DNA of 64,000 nucleotides from Terriglobus sp. RCC_193 (GCF_041355105.1 NZ_JBFUPK010000001.1:930001-994000), one strand, 5' to 3'. Shown: positions 35,835 through 43,598, counted from the first letter of the stretch. Made by a program: numbers and translations. The notes: generated by a model from the letters alone, not told the origin.

Positions 35835-35846
35835 AAATACGTTTCG
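35835..35846. promoter_or_regulatory. LacI-type operator-like site upstream of kduD
   Basis: AAATACGTTTCG matches CGAAACGTTTCG at nine of twelve positions, 40 bases upstream of the kduD start, in the gap after the cupin gene. Confidence 0.4.
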
Positions 35847-35860
35847 ATTCACCAGCCGAA

Positions 35861-36379
35861 TTAGCGACTAATTCCTTCGGACGAGATCAGATAGAAGGCC
35901 ACCTTGCCTGTGGTGGTGCGCTTGTGCAGCGTGCCGCGAGGAATCACCAGCACATCTCCCTTTTTCAGCTCTACGCGGCTGGCACCGTCCGCCGCTGGCG
36001 CAAGCCATTCTCCGGGCTTCACATTGCGACCGTTTTTCGGAGTGCCACCCAGTTCGTAGACCGTGGAGCCTTCCAAAACCTGGAAGATGTGGTCGCGGCC
36101 TTCGTGCCACTCAAATTCCGCTGCAGCCTTTTTCTCTTCCACAGTCATCGTCAGTGCCAATCCGGCGGATCCTTTGAACAGATTGTCGTTGCCCGGAGTC
36201 GCATTCAGGTTCTTTCTGGAGGTCTCTAGCTTTTCATCAGAGAACACCTGAAAGGGCTCAGGATGTGGGATCGCCTGCGCTTGTGTCTCCATGAGTGGAA
36301 GGGCCAATGCAGTCATGGAAGCAGATGAGAGAAAATTGCGTCGAGTGGAAGTCATAGCCATGGTGTGTGAAGCATACAT
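35861..36379 (-). CDS. Tat-exported cupin protein
   Basis: This 172-aa single-domain cupin has a twin-arginine signal (TSTRRNFLSSAS). Cupin motif 1 reads EWHEGRDHIFQVLEG and motif 2 reads GDVLVIPRGTLHKR. The classic HxH pair of motif 1 is not intact, with His only at WHEG and DHIF, so metal binding may differ from the cytoplasmic KdgF family. Context beside kduD and kduI, in a pectin locus, suggests a KdgF-like role in opening unsaturated galacturonate, here in the periplasm; this is inference. The start ATG at 36379 follows GAGG by six bases; ATGs at 36361 and 36355 are alternatives. It is divergent from kduI. Confidence 0.72.
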   Translation of the reverse strand: MYASHTMAMTSTRRNFLSSASMTALALPLMETQAQAIPHPEPFQVFSDEKLETSRKNLNATPGNDNLFKGSAGLALTMTVEEKKAAAEFEWHEGRDHIFQVLEGSTVYELGGTPKNGRNVKPGEWLAPAADGASRVELKKGDVLVIPRGTLHKRTTTGKVAFYLISSEGISR

Positions 36380-36416
36380 GTGTGTCCTCACTTGCGGCTA
36401 CATCGTGACGGCTCGC

Positions 36417-36428
36417 TATACTGCACAC
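36417..36428 (+). promoter_or_regulatory. -10-like element for a leaderless kduI message
   Basis: TATACT (36417-36422) lies six bases before the kduI ATG at 36429. TTGCGG lies 19 bases upstream of it. There is no ribosome-binding site, so the transcript may begin at the ATG. Confidence 0.5.
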
Positions 36429-37259
36429 ATGAAACTGCTTCAAATGTCCGATCCCGTGCGTTTTCCCCGCATGACCACTGCAGAATTGCGCGAGACCTTC
36501 CTGCTGGAAAGCCTCTTCACCGCAGGCGCCATCGATCTGGTCTACGTTGATCTGGACCGCACCGTCATTGGCTCTGCCGTTCCAACAGACGCCCCTCTCC
36601 ATCTGGAAACACAGCCAGAACTGCGCGCAGAGTTCTTTTGTGAGCGTCGCGAACTTGGCATATTGAATGTTGGCGGCGCCGGCTCCATCACGGTAGACGG
36701 CGAGCGTTTCCCCATGGAGAAACTAAGCTGCCTCTATGTGGGGCGCGGTAGCAAGGCTGTCACTTTCGAAAGCGAAAACTCAGAAACTCCCGCAGCGTTT
36801 TATCTACTCAGCTATCCCGCGCACGCGGACTATCCCACAAAGTGCGTTGTGTTCAAAGACCTGCAGGGATTGCAGCTTGGCACCGTGGAAACATGCAACA
36901 GGCGCACCATCTACAAGGCTATTTATCGCGATGGTATTCGTTCCTGCCAGCTTGTGATGGGCTTCACATTGCTCGATGCAGGATCAAACCTGAACACTAT
37001 GCCGCCACACACGCACATGCGCCGCTCTGAGGTGTACATGTACTTCGATGTCGATCCAGCCCACCGCGTGTTTCACCTGATGGGACCTCCGCAGGAGACA
37101 CGACACCTCGTCGTTGCCAATCGCGAAATCGCTGTCTCACCGGGATGGAGTATTCATGCGGGCGCAGGAACCAGCGCATACGGTTTCTGCTGGGGCATGG
37201 GTGGAGAGAATCAAGCGTACGATGACATGGATGGCGTCAGCATTGCCGATCTGAAGTAA
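36429..37259 (+). CDS. kduI: 5-dehydro-4-deoxy-D-glucuronate isomerase (KduI)
   Basis: This 276-aa cupin-fold isomerase converts 5-keto-4-deoxyuronate, from unsaturated galacturonate, to 2,5-diketo-3-deoxygluconate for KduD. The metal site is visible as PPHTHMRRSEVYMYF, with two His and one Glu, and a further His in the late WSIHAGAG segment. Length equals the family norm. The start at 36429 is chosen because the protein aligns from KLLQMSDPVRFPRM and a TATACT element is placed for a leaderless start. The open frame extends further upstream but would overlap the divergent cupin gene. A terminator follows, embedded in the end of the convergent GH105 gene. Confidence 0.93.
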   Translation: MKLLQMSDPVRFPRMTTAELRETFLLESLFTAGAIDLVYVDLDRTVIGSAVPTDAPLHLETQPELRAEFFCERRELGILNVGGAGSITVDGERFPMEKLSCLYVGRGSKAVTFESENSETPAAFYLLSYPAHADYPTKCVVFKDLQGLQLGTVETCNRRTIYKAIYRDGIRSCQLVMGFTLLDAGSNLNTMPPHTHMRRSEVYMYFDVDPAHRVFHLMGPPQETRHLVVANREIAVSPGWSIHAGAGTSAYGFCWGMGGENQAYDDMDGVSIADLK

Positions 37260-37279
37260 ATAAAACTAATGAGAGTGAG

Positions 37280-37316
37280 ACGGTCCGCAGTTACTTCTTG
37301 CGGACCGTTTTCTTTT
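37280..37316 (+). terminator. Intrinsic terminator of kduI inside the end of the GH105 gene
   Basis: ACGGTCCGCA (37280-37289) and TGCGGACCGT (37299-37308) form a perfect ten-pair stem with a nine-base loop, followed by TTTCTTTT. The right arm and T-run encode the last residues (TVRKK) of the convergent GH105 protein. Confidence 0.85.
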
Positions 37317-38538
37317 CGATTTGCTGTATCTCGCTCGTCGCCAGAAGATATGCGCCAACGCCTTTCGCATCGTTATCGCCAACCGCTTCGTACACGTAAT
37401 AGTTGTAATCGCCTGCGCGATACGGTTTCCCGCCCAGACCGCTGACCTTCACGGTTCCGTGCAATGTGACCTTGCCGTTACTGTCCGTAGTGATGAACTC
37501 CTTTTCGATTCCAAGCCAGCCTTTCACAGCATTGGCGCGATACTTCTCCGGAAGATAACCCAGCCGTACACCCTTTGCTAATGCATAGGTAAACATGGCG
37601 CTTGCGGATGCTTCACGGAAATTACCGGCCTGCCCGCCCTTGTCCATCACATCCCACCACGTGCCATTATCAGCATCCTGATACTTAGCTGCGCCTTCAG
37701 CAACGTGCTGCAACACAGCAATCAACTTCGCGCGCTGCGGATGGTTCGTTGGAAACGACGGGATGGTATCCACCAGCGCCATTGCATACCAGCCAAGCGC
37801 ACGCGCCCATACTTCCTGCGAAAGCCCGGTAGTTTTATCCGCCCACGGCTGCTCCATGCTCGCGTCCCAACCATGACGAAGCAATCCTGTCTTCGGATCG
37901 CGCATATGCTCATCCATCAACAGAAGCTGCTTTGCGATGTCGTCAAACTCGCTTGCCACATGGAAGGTCTTTGCATAACCCGCGCGAAATGGCTCGCCCA
38001 TGTACGCGCCGTCGAGCCACATCTGGTTGGGATAAATCTGTTTGTGCCAGTAGCCACCCATTGCGTTACGTGGCATCGTTTGAAATTGATCGAAGATCAG
38101 TTTCGCCGCCTTTGCATATCGTTGATCGCCAGTTTTCAGATATACGGCCAATACAGCGCGACCGGGTTCCAGGTTGTCCAGCGTATGCAGTTCGGGATTG
38201 AAAGGCTTACCCGGCTCCGTCCTTACATTGCCGTCTTTATCCACCCAGCGATCGACCGTTGCATGCACGTAGGCAAATGCATTTGCATCGCCGCTTGCCT
38301 GCGATTGCGCCATCATGCCATCCAGCAGTGTGCCAACTTCATAAGCCCATGCGCCCGGTCGCGCCTGCGTGGTGATGACGCCTGCAGGCCACGCCTGCTC
38401 CACAGTACGGGCCATCGCTGCGCCCTGCGCGGCAGCTTGTTTTACGACAGCATCCACTGCCTGTCCATACATTGGCGCAACCACAGACAAGACAACAGTA
38501 GCCAAAGCCAATCGAACACCGACGAACCGAACCGACAT
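37291..38538 (-). CDS. Unsaturated rhamnogalacturonyl/uronyl hydrolase, GH105
   Basis: This secreted 415-aa (alpha/alpha)6-barrel enzyme removes the unsaturated galacturonate from the end of oligosaccharides made by pectate or rhamnogalacturonan lyases. It shows WLDGAYMGEPFRAGYA, LLRHGWDAS, WARALGWYAMALVD and FREASASAMFTYAL, all typical of GH105. A signal peptide ends near APMYGQ. The start ATG at 38538 follows AGAGG by about six bases; a farther ATG at 38556 is less likely. Two AAACGTTT-core sites lie 20 and 51 bases upstream of the start. Its product feeds KduI/KduD, encoded beside it. Confidence 0.92.
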   Translation of the reverse strand: MSVRFVGVRLALATVVLSVVAPMYGQAVDAVVKQAAAQGAAMARTVEQAWPAGVITTQARPGAWAYEVGTLLDGMMAQSQASGDANAFAYVHATVDRWVDKDGNVRTEPGKPFNPELHTLDNLEPGRAVLAVYLKTGDQRYAKAAKLIFDQFQTMPRNAMGGYWHKQIYPNQMWLDGAYMGEPFRAGYAKTFHVASEFDDIAKQLLLMDEHMRDPKTGLLRHGWDASMEQPWADKTTGLSQEVWARALGWYAMALVDTIPSFPTNHPQRAKLIAVLQHVAEGAAKYQDADNGTWWDVMDKGGQAGNFREASASAMFTYALAKGVRLGYLPEKYRANAVKGWLGIEKEFITTDSNGKVTLHGTVKVSGLGGKPYRAGDYNYYVYEAVGDNDAKGVGAYLLATSEIQQIEKKTVRKK

Positions 38539-38552
38539 GACACCTCTTTTGG

Positions 38553-38564
38553 GCAAACGTTTTC
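38553..38564. promoter_or_regulatory. LacI-type operator-like site upstream of GH105 (proximal)
   Basis: GCAAACGTTTTC carries the AAACGTTT core. It lies just upstream of the GH105 ribosome-binding site, with its centre 31 bases from the distal site, close to three helical turns. Confidence 0.5.
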
Positions 38565-38583
38565 ACCGATGTTACGCACAGAG

Positions 38584-38595
38584 AAAAACGTTTTT
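38584..38595. promoter_or_regulatory. LacI-type operator-like site upstream of GH105 (distal)
   Basis: AAAAACGTTTTT is a perfect 12-bp palindrome sharing the AAACGTTT core with the GH28 site. Its spacing to the proximal site would suit a dimer of dimers or cooperative binding. Confidence 0.5.
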
Positions 38596-38655
38596 AGAAT
38601 TCCTACGCCCAAATACTACGGCAATGAATACACCTTCGTCTGATTCGCTCTCCGC

Positions 38656-38688
38656 AATATCAGGCGAAGCGGCACTCCGCCTGATATT
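38656..38688 (+). promoter_or_regulatory. 11-bp inverted repeat before the 88-aa gene
   Basis: AATATCAGGCG (38656-38666) and CGCCTGATATT (38678-38688) are perfect inverted copies, 12 bases before the ATG at 38701. It may be an operator or a hairpin limiting translation. Confidence 0.6.
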
Positions 38689-38700
38689 CTTCCCCTTAAG

Positions 38701-38967
38701 ATGACTACCGTTGACGTGCTCTACCACTTCGAGATCACCCCGAGCGAACGCTCCGTTCTGGCCATTGCGCGCATTCGCGAGGTATATGGCATCCGCCGCG
38801 TCACATTGGACGAACGTGCTAAAACGATTGGACTTGAGTACGATGCAACACGCCTGACGGAACCCTCTGTGCGCCAACTTGTGCGCCGTGCCGGTGTCAT
38901 GCTGATCGATCCGCCGTCCCCGGAAGAACCGCTGGAGATCGACGACCCCGCAGTGGCCCAGGCGTAA
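38701..38967 (+). CDS. Conserved-type small protein with HMA-like fold
   Basis: This 88-aa soluble protein has the beta-alpha-beta-beta-alpha-beta pattern suggested by DVLYHFEITPSERSVLAIAR, then TLDERAKTIGLEYDA, then VRQLVRRAGVMLIDPP. That resembles a heavy-metal-associated ferredoxin-like domain, but the CxxC metal motif is absent. The C-terminus is acidic and Pro-rich. No function is assigned. It is preceded by a perfect 11-bp inverted repeat and no Shine-Dalgarno sequence. It is convergent with the Sua5 gene, whose stop is 34 bases away. Confidence 0.6.
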   Translation: MTTVDVLYHFEITPSERSVLAIARIREVYGIRRVTLDERAKTIGLEYDATRLTEPSVRQLVRRAGVMLIDPPSPEEPLEIDDPAVAQA

Positions 38968-39000
38968 TGGCCTCAGGACATCCTGCAGGGGGTAATACAT

Positions 39001-40050
39001 CTACGCATCGCGCGCGGCTTTGAGCAGGCGGTCGCGAATGGCCTCCACCAGTGGTTCTTCACTGGAAGCAGGAAGCGGACAGACGATCGTCCGTACTCCC
39101 TTTTCATCAAGCGAACGCAGGCCGATGTAGAGCGTTCTTGCCAGCGAGGCAGGATCACTCCACAATTCCCACGCGAAGACGTTACCGCTCCATCCACTCG
39201 CCGTCCAGCCCTTGGGTAACATCACGCCGGTATGCTCCGGCGTAACGTGCAGCAGCAGATCATTCATATCCGCCTGTGTATGCACCAGCATCACATTTGC
39301 CTTCGGTGCGTAATGCCGTATGCCCACGCCAGGCGACGGAAGGCTCTCTGGCCTGGCCGCAGGCTTCGTGACGTCCTCGCGCTGATGGTAGACGGTTACA
39401 GGCTTATTCAATACGGCTTCGATCTGCCCCCTGCTCACGCCTCCCTGCCGATACAACACGCGCGCAACCGGGTCCAGGACAGTAGATTCCACACCGATCT
39501 CGGTTGGGCCGGCATCCAGCACGGCGTCAATCCGACCGTCCAGATCCGCCAGCACGTGCGCAACGGTCGTGGGGCTGACGTGGCCAAAGAGATTAGCGCT
39601 GGGAGCAGCCAGGGGTAGTCCGGAGCGGCGGATCAGCTCTTGCGGCGTCTTGTGCGCGGGCATTCGCACACCCACCAATTCACGGCCTGCCGTCACGGTG
39701 GCGGATAGGTTCGGATGGCGCGGCAACAGCAGCGTCAGCGGTCCGGGCCAGAATTTCTCCATCAGCATCAAAGCAGCCGTTGGCACCTCGCGCACCACGC
39801 GGGAGAGCATCGCCATATCGCTCACATGGACAATCAGCGGATCCCAGCCTGGACGCATTTTGGCCGCAAAGATTCCTGCTACGGCCTTTTCATCCAGTGC
39901 GTTAGCAGCCAGACCGTACACAGTCTCAGTCGGCATGGCGACCAGGCCGCCGTCCTGAAGAATCTTTGCCGCTTTGTCGATGTCCGTCGAGTGATCGGCC
40001 CGAAGATGCAGCGTTCGTTGTGCAGAGGAAGAAGATGTCGCAATTTTCAC
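39001..40050 (-). CDS. L-threonylcarbamoyladenylate synthase (Sua5/YrdC/YwlC type)
   Basis: This enzyme makes threonylcarbamoyl-AMP for the t6A modification of ANN-decoding tRNAs. The YrdC domain is clear: AAKILQDGGLVAMPTETVYG, KMRPGWDPLIVHV, FWPGPLTLLLPR, and LPLAAPSANLFGHVSPT. A C-terminal Sua5 domain (about the last 130 residues) contains SPGVGIRHYAPKANV. The start is uncertain. The GTG at 40050 gives 349 aa and avoids overlap with the divergent CYTH gene; a farther start at 40134 would overlap it by 26 bases. No ribosome-binding site decides. A TATAGT element lies three bases upstream of the GTG. Confidence 0.85.
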   Translation of the reverse strand: MKIATSSSSAQRTLHLRADHSTDIDKAAKILQDGGLVAMPTETVYGLAANALDEKAVAGIFAAKMRPGWDPLIVHVSDMAMLSRVVREVPTAALMLMEKFWPGPLTLLLPRHPNLSATVTAGRELVGVRMPAHKTPQELIRRSGLPLAAPSANLFGHVSPTTVAHVLADLDGRIDAVLDAGPTEIGVESTVLDPVARVLYRQGGVSRGQIEAVLNKPVTVYHQREDVTKPAARPESLPSPGVGIRHYAPKANVMLVHTQADMNDLLLHVTPEHTGVMLPKGWTASGWSGNVFAWELWSDPASLARTLYIGLRSLDEKGVRTIVCPLPASSEEPLVEAIRDRLLKAARDA

Positions 40051-40108
40051 CGGACTATACTGCCCACTTTCCCGTACCGTTCGCAAGTACCCATGCCTAT
40101 ACTTTGTT

Positions 40109-40696
40109 ATGCAACACGCGGAGATTGAGCTCAAGTTCCGTGTCGGTGATGCGCGCGAGTTCCTTGCGCGTGCTCTGCGCGCCGGCTTTCAGATTCGCAC
40201 CCAACGCACGCTCGAATGCAATACTCTCTTCGACACGTCAGAGCGCCGCCTACTCTCGGAGCGCCAGATTCTACGACTTCGTGGGTACAACGGCCGTAAT
40301 CTGCTTACCCACAAAAAGCCGCCGGCGGATAACGATGACACTTCGTTCTACAAAGAACGTGTGGAAACGGAAACCGATGTGGCCGACCCGGACGCACTGG
40401 CCACAGTGCTTGTTGAGCTAGGATACGGCCCGGTCTTCCGCTATGAAAAGTTCCGCACCGAGTTTCACGACGGGCAGGGTGAGCTTTTGCTGGATGAGAC
40501 TCCTATCGGCATCTTTGCAGAGCTGGAAGGCACACCAGATTGGATTGACGGCTCACTGGAACGCCTGAATATCTCCCGCGATCTCTGCTTTACCGATAGC
40601 TATGGCCGCATGTTTCTCGACTGGAAAGAACGCAGCGGATCACTCGCTGAAAATATGACCTTTGAAGAGATCGAAGCTTCACGTGTTCTGGCGTAA
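40109..40696 (+). CDS. CYTH domain protein (CyaB/triphosphatase-like)
   Basis: This 195-aa protein belongs to the CYTH superfamily, whose members are class IV adenylate cyclases, inorganic triphosphatases or thiamine triphosphatases. The family motif ExExK is at the N-terminus in AEIELKFRV. Further conserved charges follow in LRLRGYNGRNLLTHKKP, RYEKFRTEF and LLDETPIGIFAELEG, which line the tunnel. Length is typical of bacterial CyaB-like proteins. The ATG has TATACT five bases upstream and no ribosome-binding site, suggesting a leaderless message. The reaction in this organism cannot be told; triphosphatase activity is common. Confidence 0.85.
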   Translation: MQHAEIELKFRVGDAREFLARALRAGFQIRTQRTLECNTLFDTSERRLLSERQILRLRGYNGRNLLTHKKPPADNDDTSFYKERVETETDVADPDALATVLVELGYGPVFRYEKFRTEFHDGQGELLLDETPIGIFAELEGTPDWIDGSLERLNISRDLCFTDSYGRMFLDWKERSGSLAENMTFEEIEASRVLA

Positions 40697-40814
40697 GAGC
40701 CACCTCTTGAAGGCAGGAATCAGAACATGTAACTGCTTTCCACAGCAGATGTTATTCCAAGGGGCAGCGCACGTTGACCTCTGCCCTTCCATTCGATATA
40801 GTTAATCTTGTTGA

Positions 40815-40889
<75 letters not shown>

Positions 40890-40961
40890 TTTCATCCTTC
40901 CTCCGATCCCCCAATGGAGTTGTAAGGTTCAGCACGTTCCTCTCCTCTTGAATGTGCGAGT

Positions 40962-41036
40962 GGCGCGGTACCCAAGTGGTAAGGGAGAGGTCTGCAAAAC
41001 CTTTATGCGTCGGTTCGATTCCGACCCGCGCCTCCA
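40962..41036 (+). tRNA. tRNA-Cys (anticodon GCA)
   Basis: Acceptor strands GGCGCGG and CCGCGCC pair, with discriminator T and encoded CCA. The anticodon loop CTGCAAA carries GCA. It lies 72 bases after tRNA-Gly on the same strand, so the two may form one transcript. Confidence 0.96.
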
Positions 41037-41176
41037 CCCTCTCAATACTTAGGTCAACCGAAACCAGAAGTTGCCACTCATGGTTTCCGCTTCAGTCCCG
41101 CGACGAAGAGTTCGATCCTGGAATGCGGCTGGAACTGGGTAGCTATCCTTGCGTCTGTCGGCAGACTCCCACACTA

Positions 41177-42295
41177 CTAAGTCACTGCGTTGTTACGACG
41201 TGAGGCTGGGGGCAGGCTCTTGCGCGTGATCAGTTCGTGTTCCACGTAGTTGTATGGTGGCACGGTGTCGCCATCCAGGATCGCGAGGGCAAGACGAAGC
41301 ACTTCACCACCATAGTTCTGCGTGTGGTGAGCCGTCGTCGCTATCAATACCGATTTTGCCTTGCGTAACTCCTGCAACGCTTCTGGAATCGCGTCGTGGC
41401 CCGCGATCATCACCTGTTTCTCGCGGCCCAATTCGCGCGCTGCATCCAGGGCGCCAAGCGCACTGGTATCGTTCGCTGCAGCGATAAGAATGTGGGCGCT
41501 CTTGGGATGCCGCTTGAGGAACTCATAGACCGCCTTGCGGCTACTGTCCCGTTTGCCGCGACCGTCGATGCGCACAAAGTACTCCACCGGAACGTCCGGC
41601 ATCACGGCCTTGATGCCTTCAAAGGCTCCCGTGATGCGGCTCTGCACGATTTGACCCGCCTCCGGAATATCGAGCCCAAGGATCCAGTCCGCCTCTCCCT
41701 TCCAGTTTTGCACTGCACGCTTCCCAAGCAATTCACCCACGTCATAGCCCATGCGATAGTTGTCCACGCCAAAGAAAATGGCGCGGGGATGCGGAATCTC
41801 GATTGCGATCATGGGAATGCCTGCGCCTGCGATTTTGTCCGCGATCACGGGCGCTATCTTCTGCTCGATCTGAAATTCGATGACGAGATCGACCTTGGCA
41901 CTGACAAACTCCTCGGCGTTTCGGATAGCCGTCGCCTCGTCATAGGCGTTGTCCAGCACCATGAGTTCTACTCCGGCTGCCTGAGCCGCTTCCTGCAGGC
42001 TCTGCGTCACCGCCATGGAGAACGGCATATCTGCGCTCTGGGCTGCAAAGCCGAACAGCAACTTATTCTGTTTGGAGAGCACCCGATATAGACCATCGCT
42101 GCCCCGCGCCACGTAGCCGCGGTGCACAAACGTGCGCAACACCCGATACGCAGTGGTCTTGGAGATGCGTGTTGTACGGTGGATCGCCTCAAGCGACAGG
42201 GCTTCCCGCCCATCCCGCAGTAGTTCCAGGATATCAAGTGCCTTGGAGAGAACTGGAACCAGGTAGAGTCGTTTCGGAGACTTGACCAACGGCAT
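41177..42295 (-). CDS. Chimeric regulator: IclR-type HTH fused to a sugar-binding (PBP/LacI-like) domain
   Basis: This 372-aa protein starts with a winged helix-turn-helix of IclR type (about 10-72; VPVLSKALDILELLRDGRE, then ISKTTAYRVLRTFVHRGYV). It continues, not with the IclR effector domain, but with a periplasmic-binding-protein-type sugar domain (about 85-345) like those of LacI regulators and ribose-binding proteins. It has LVIEFQIEQKIAPVIADKI, IPMIAIEIPHPRAIFFGVDN and AANDTSALGALDAA. There is no signal peptide. Its position 81 bases after rhaI points to a rhamnose-responsive regulator. The start ATG at 42295 lies next to an operator-like repeat, suggesting autoregulation. Ligand and sense of control are inferred. 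Confidence 0.85.
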   Translation of the reverse strand: MPLVKSPKRLYLVPVLSKALDILELLRDGREALSLEAIHRTTRISKTTAYRVLRTFVHRGYVARGSDGLYRVLSKQNKLLFGFAAQSADMPFSMAVTQSLQEAAQAAGVELMVLDNAYDEATAIRNAEEFVSAKVDLVIEFQIEQKIAPVIADKIAGAGIPMIAIEIPHPRAIFFGVDNYRMGYDVGELLGKRAVQNWKGEADWILGLDIPEAGQIVQSRITGAFEGIKAVMPDVPVEYFVRIDGRGKRDSSRKAVYEFLKRHPKSAHILIAAANDTSALGALDAARELGREKQVMIAGHDAIPEALQELRKAKSVLIATTAHHTQNYGGEVLRLALAILDGDTVPPYNYVEHELITRKSLPPASRRNNAVT

Positions 42296-42297
42296 TC

Positions 42298-42309
42298 CTC
42301 TATTGAAAA
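42298..42309. promoter_or_regulatory. Rhamnose-module operator-like site A (regulator gene)
   Basis: CTCTATTGAAAA lies directly upstream of the regulator start codon, downstream of a TATACT element (plus-strand 42320-42325). The same word, in the same orientation relative to its gene, precedes rhaI. Confidence 0.5.
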
Positions 42310-42375
42310 CAGTAACGGAAGTATAGTACGTACCGGAACCGCGATAAACACCCGGTTCCCTACGACTCTCTGGCG

Positions 42376-43560
42376 CTATGCGTATCTGGACACCGAACCT
42401 GCGTTCGATTTGCCTCGCTCGGCCTCGGTAGCCTCGACGTAACCGCTCGCGTACAGTTCGGCCAGCGGGTCTACGGGCAGATTGCGTGCCCGCCGCCATT
42501 CGCGTACTACGGGGCGAACATCCGTCCAAAAAGCGCCACGAAAGAGTTCTTCCGCAGCCACGAGATTCACAGAATCCTGCAGCTCTGCAAGCTGAGTTCG
42601 ATCGACCAGCGCCGCCCGCGCATAGAGTTCCTGCGCAGTCACAACGGTCTGCACGGCTGCCTCCATCTTGCCCTTCAGGTTATGGCTCTGATCAATCATG
42701 AAAGCCACTTCCTGCGTGGCTGAACCACCATCCGACAGCAGTTCATGAAAGATGCGGAAGACCTGGTAGGGATCGATGGAGCCAAGTGTCAGATCATCAT
42801 CCGCATACTTGCGATCGTTGAAGTGGAAACCTCCCAGCATGTTCAGGTGCAGCAACCACGCCACGATCTGCTCGATGTTCTGGCCGACGTAATGATGGCC
42901 GGTGTCCACCAGTACCTTTGCCTGCGGACCAGCCTTGTAGGCAAGCATGAGTGCCATACCCCAGTCAGCGATGTCCGTGTGGTAGAACGCAGGCTCAAAC
43001 GGTTTGTACTCCACCAGCAGGCGCTGGCCGGGTGCGAGTGCGGCATGCGTCCGGCTCAAGGCGTCCTGCGTCCACTCGATGCGCCTGCGAATGCTCTGCG
43101 TTCCCGGGTAGTTCGAGCCGTCGGAATCCCAGATAGAGATATCCCGTGATCCCAGGCGGCGTGCAAGCTCCACGGATTCGAGCAGATGCGAGACAGCAAT
43201 CTCGCGCACCTCTGCCGACGGGTTCGCAATGGAACCAAACTTGTACGCCTGATCCTGAAAGAGGTTCGGGTTAATGGACCCAGCTTTAATACCGTATTTC
43301 GCCTCGAGAGCCTTGATGGCCGAAACATCCGCGACGCCGTTGGGAAGATCCCAAAGTACGTGCAGCGCGACTGTGGGGGCAGCCCCGGTAAGACGATTCA
43401 CTTCACCCGCGTCTGCAAACTTCTCTTCGATCGAGGTAGCTGCTCCGGCCTGTACAAACTTTCCAAAGCGCGTTCCGGTATTAGCAAAGCCCCACGACGG
43501 CAGTTCGATACGGAATGTATCCAGCGCGGAAAATATAAGATCTTGCACGGCAGAGGTCAT
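42376..43560 (-). CDS. rhaI: L-rhamnose isomerase (RhaI type)
   Basis: This 394-aa TIM-barrel isomerase converts L-rhamnose to L-rhamnulose. It shows the metal-site segments ISIWDSDGSNYPGTQS, LLVEYKPFEPAFYHTDIADWG, VDTGHHYVGQNIEQIVAWL and GGFHFNDRKYADDDLTLGS, typical of the Pseudomonas stutzeri-type isomerase and not of E. coli RhaA. The ATG at 43560 is preceded by GGAG at eight bases. It is divergent from rhaT and upstream of the chimeric regulator. No rhamnulokinase or rhamnulose-phosphate aldolase is in the window. Confidence 0.9.
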   Translation of the reverse strand: MTSAVQDLIFSALDTFRIELPSWGFANTGTRFGKFVQAGAATSIEEKFADAGEVNRLTGAAPTVALHVLWDLPNGVADVSAIKALEAKYGIKAGSINPNLFQDQAYKFGSIANPSAEVREIAVSHLLESVELARRLGSRDISIWDSDGSNYPGTQSIRRRIEWTQDALSRTHAALAPGQRLLVEYKPFEPAFYHTDIADWGMALMLAYKAGPQAKVLVDTGHHYVGQNIEQIVAWLLHLNMLGGFHFNDRKYADDDLTLGSIDPYQVFRIFHELLSDGGSATQEVAFMIDQSHNLKGKMEAAVQTVVTAQELYARAALVDRTQLAELQDSVNLVAAEELFRGAFWTDVRPVVREWRRARNLPVDPLAELYASGYVEATEAERGKSNAGSVSRYA

Positions 43561-43586
43561 TAGAATTTCTCCAGGTAAACCTGCAC

Positions 43587-43598
43587 CTCTATTGAAAC
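43587..43598. promoter_or_regulatory. Rhamnose-module operator-like site B (rhaI)
   Basis: CTCTATTGAAAC lies 27 bases upstream of the rhaI start codon. It shares CTCTATTGAAA with site A. Confidence 0.5.
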
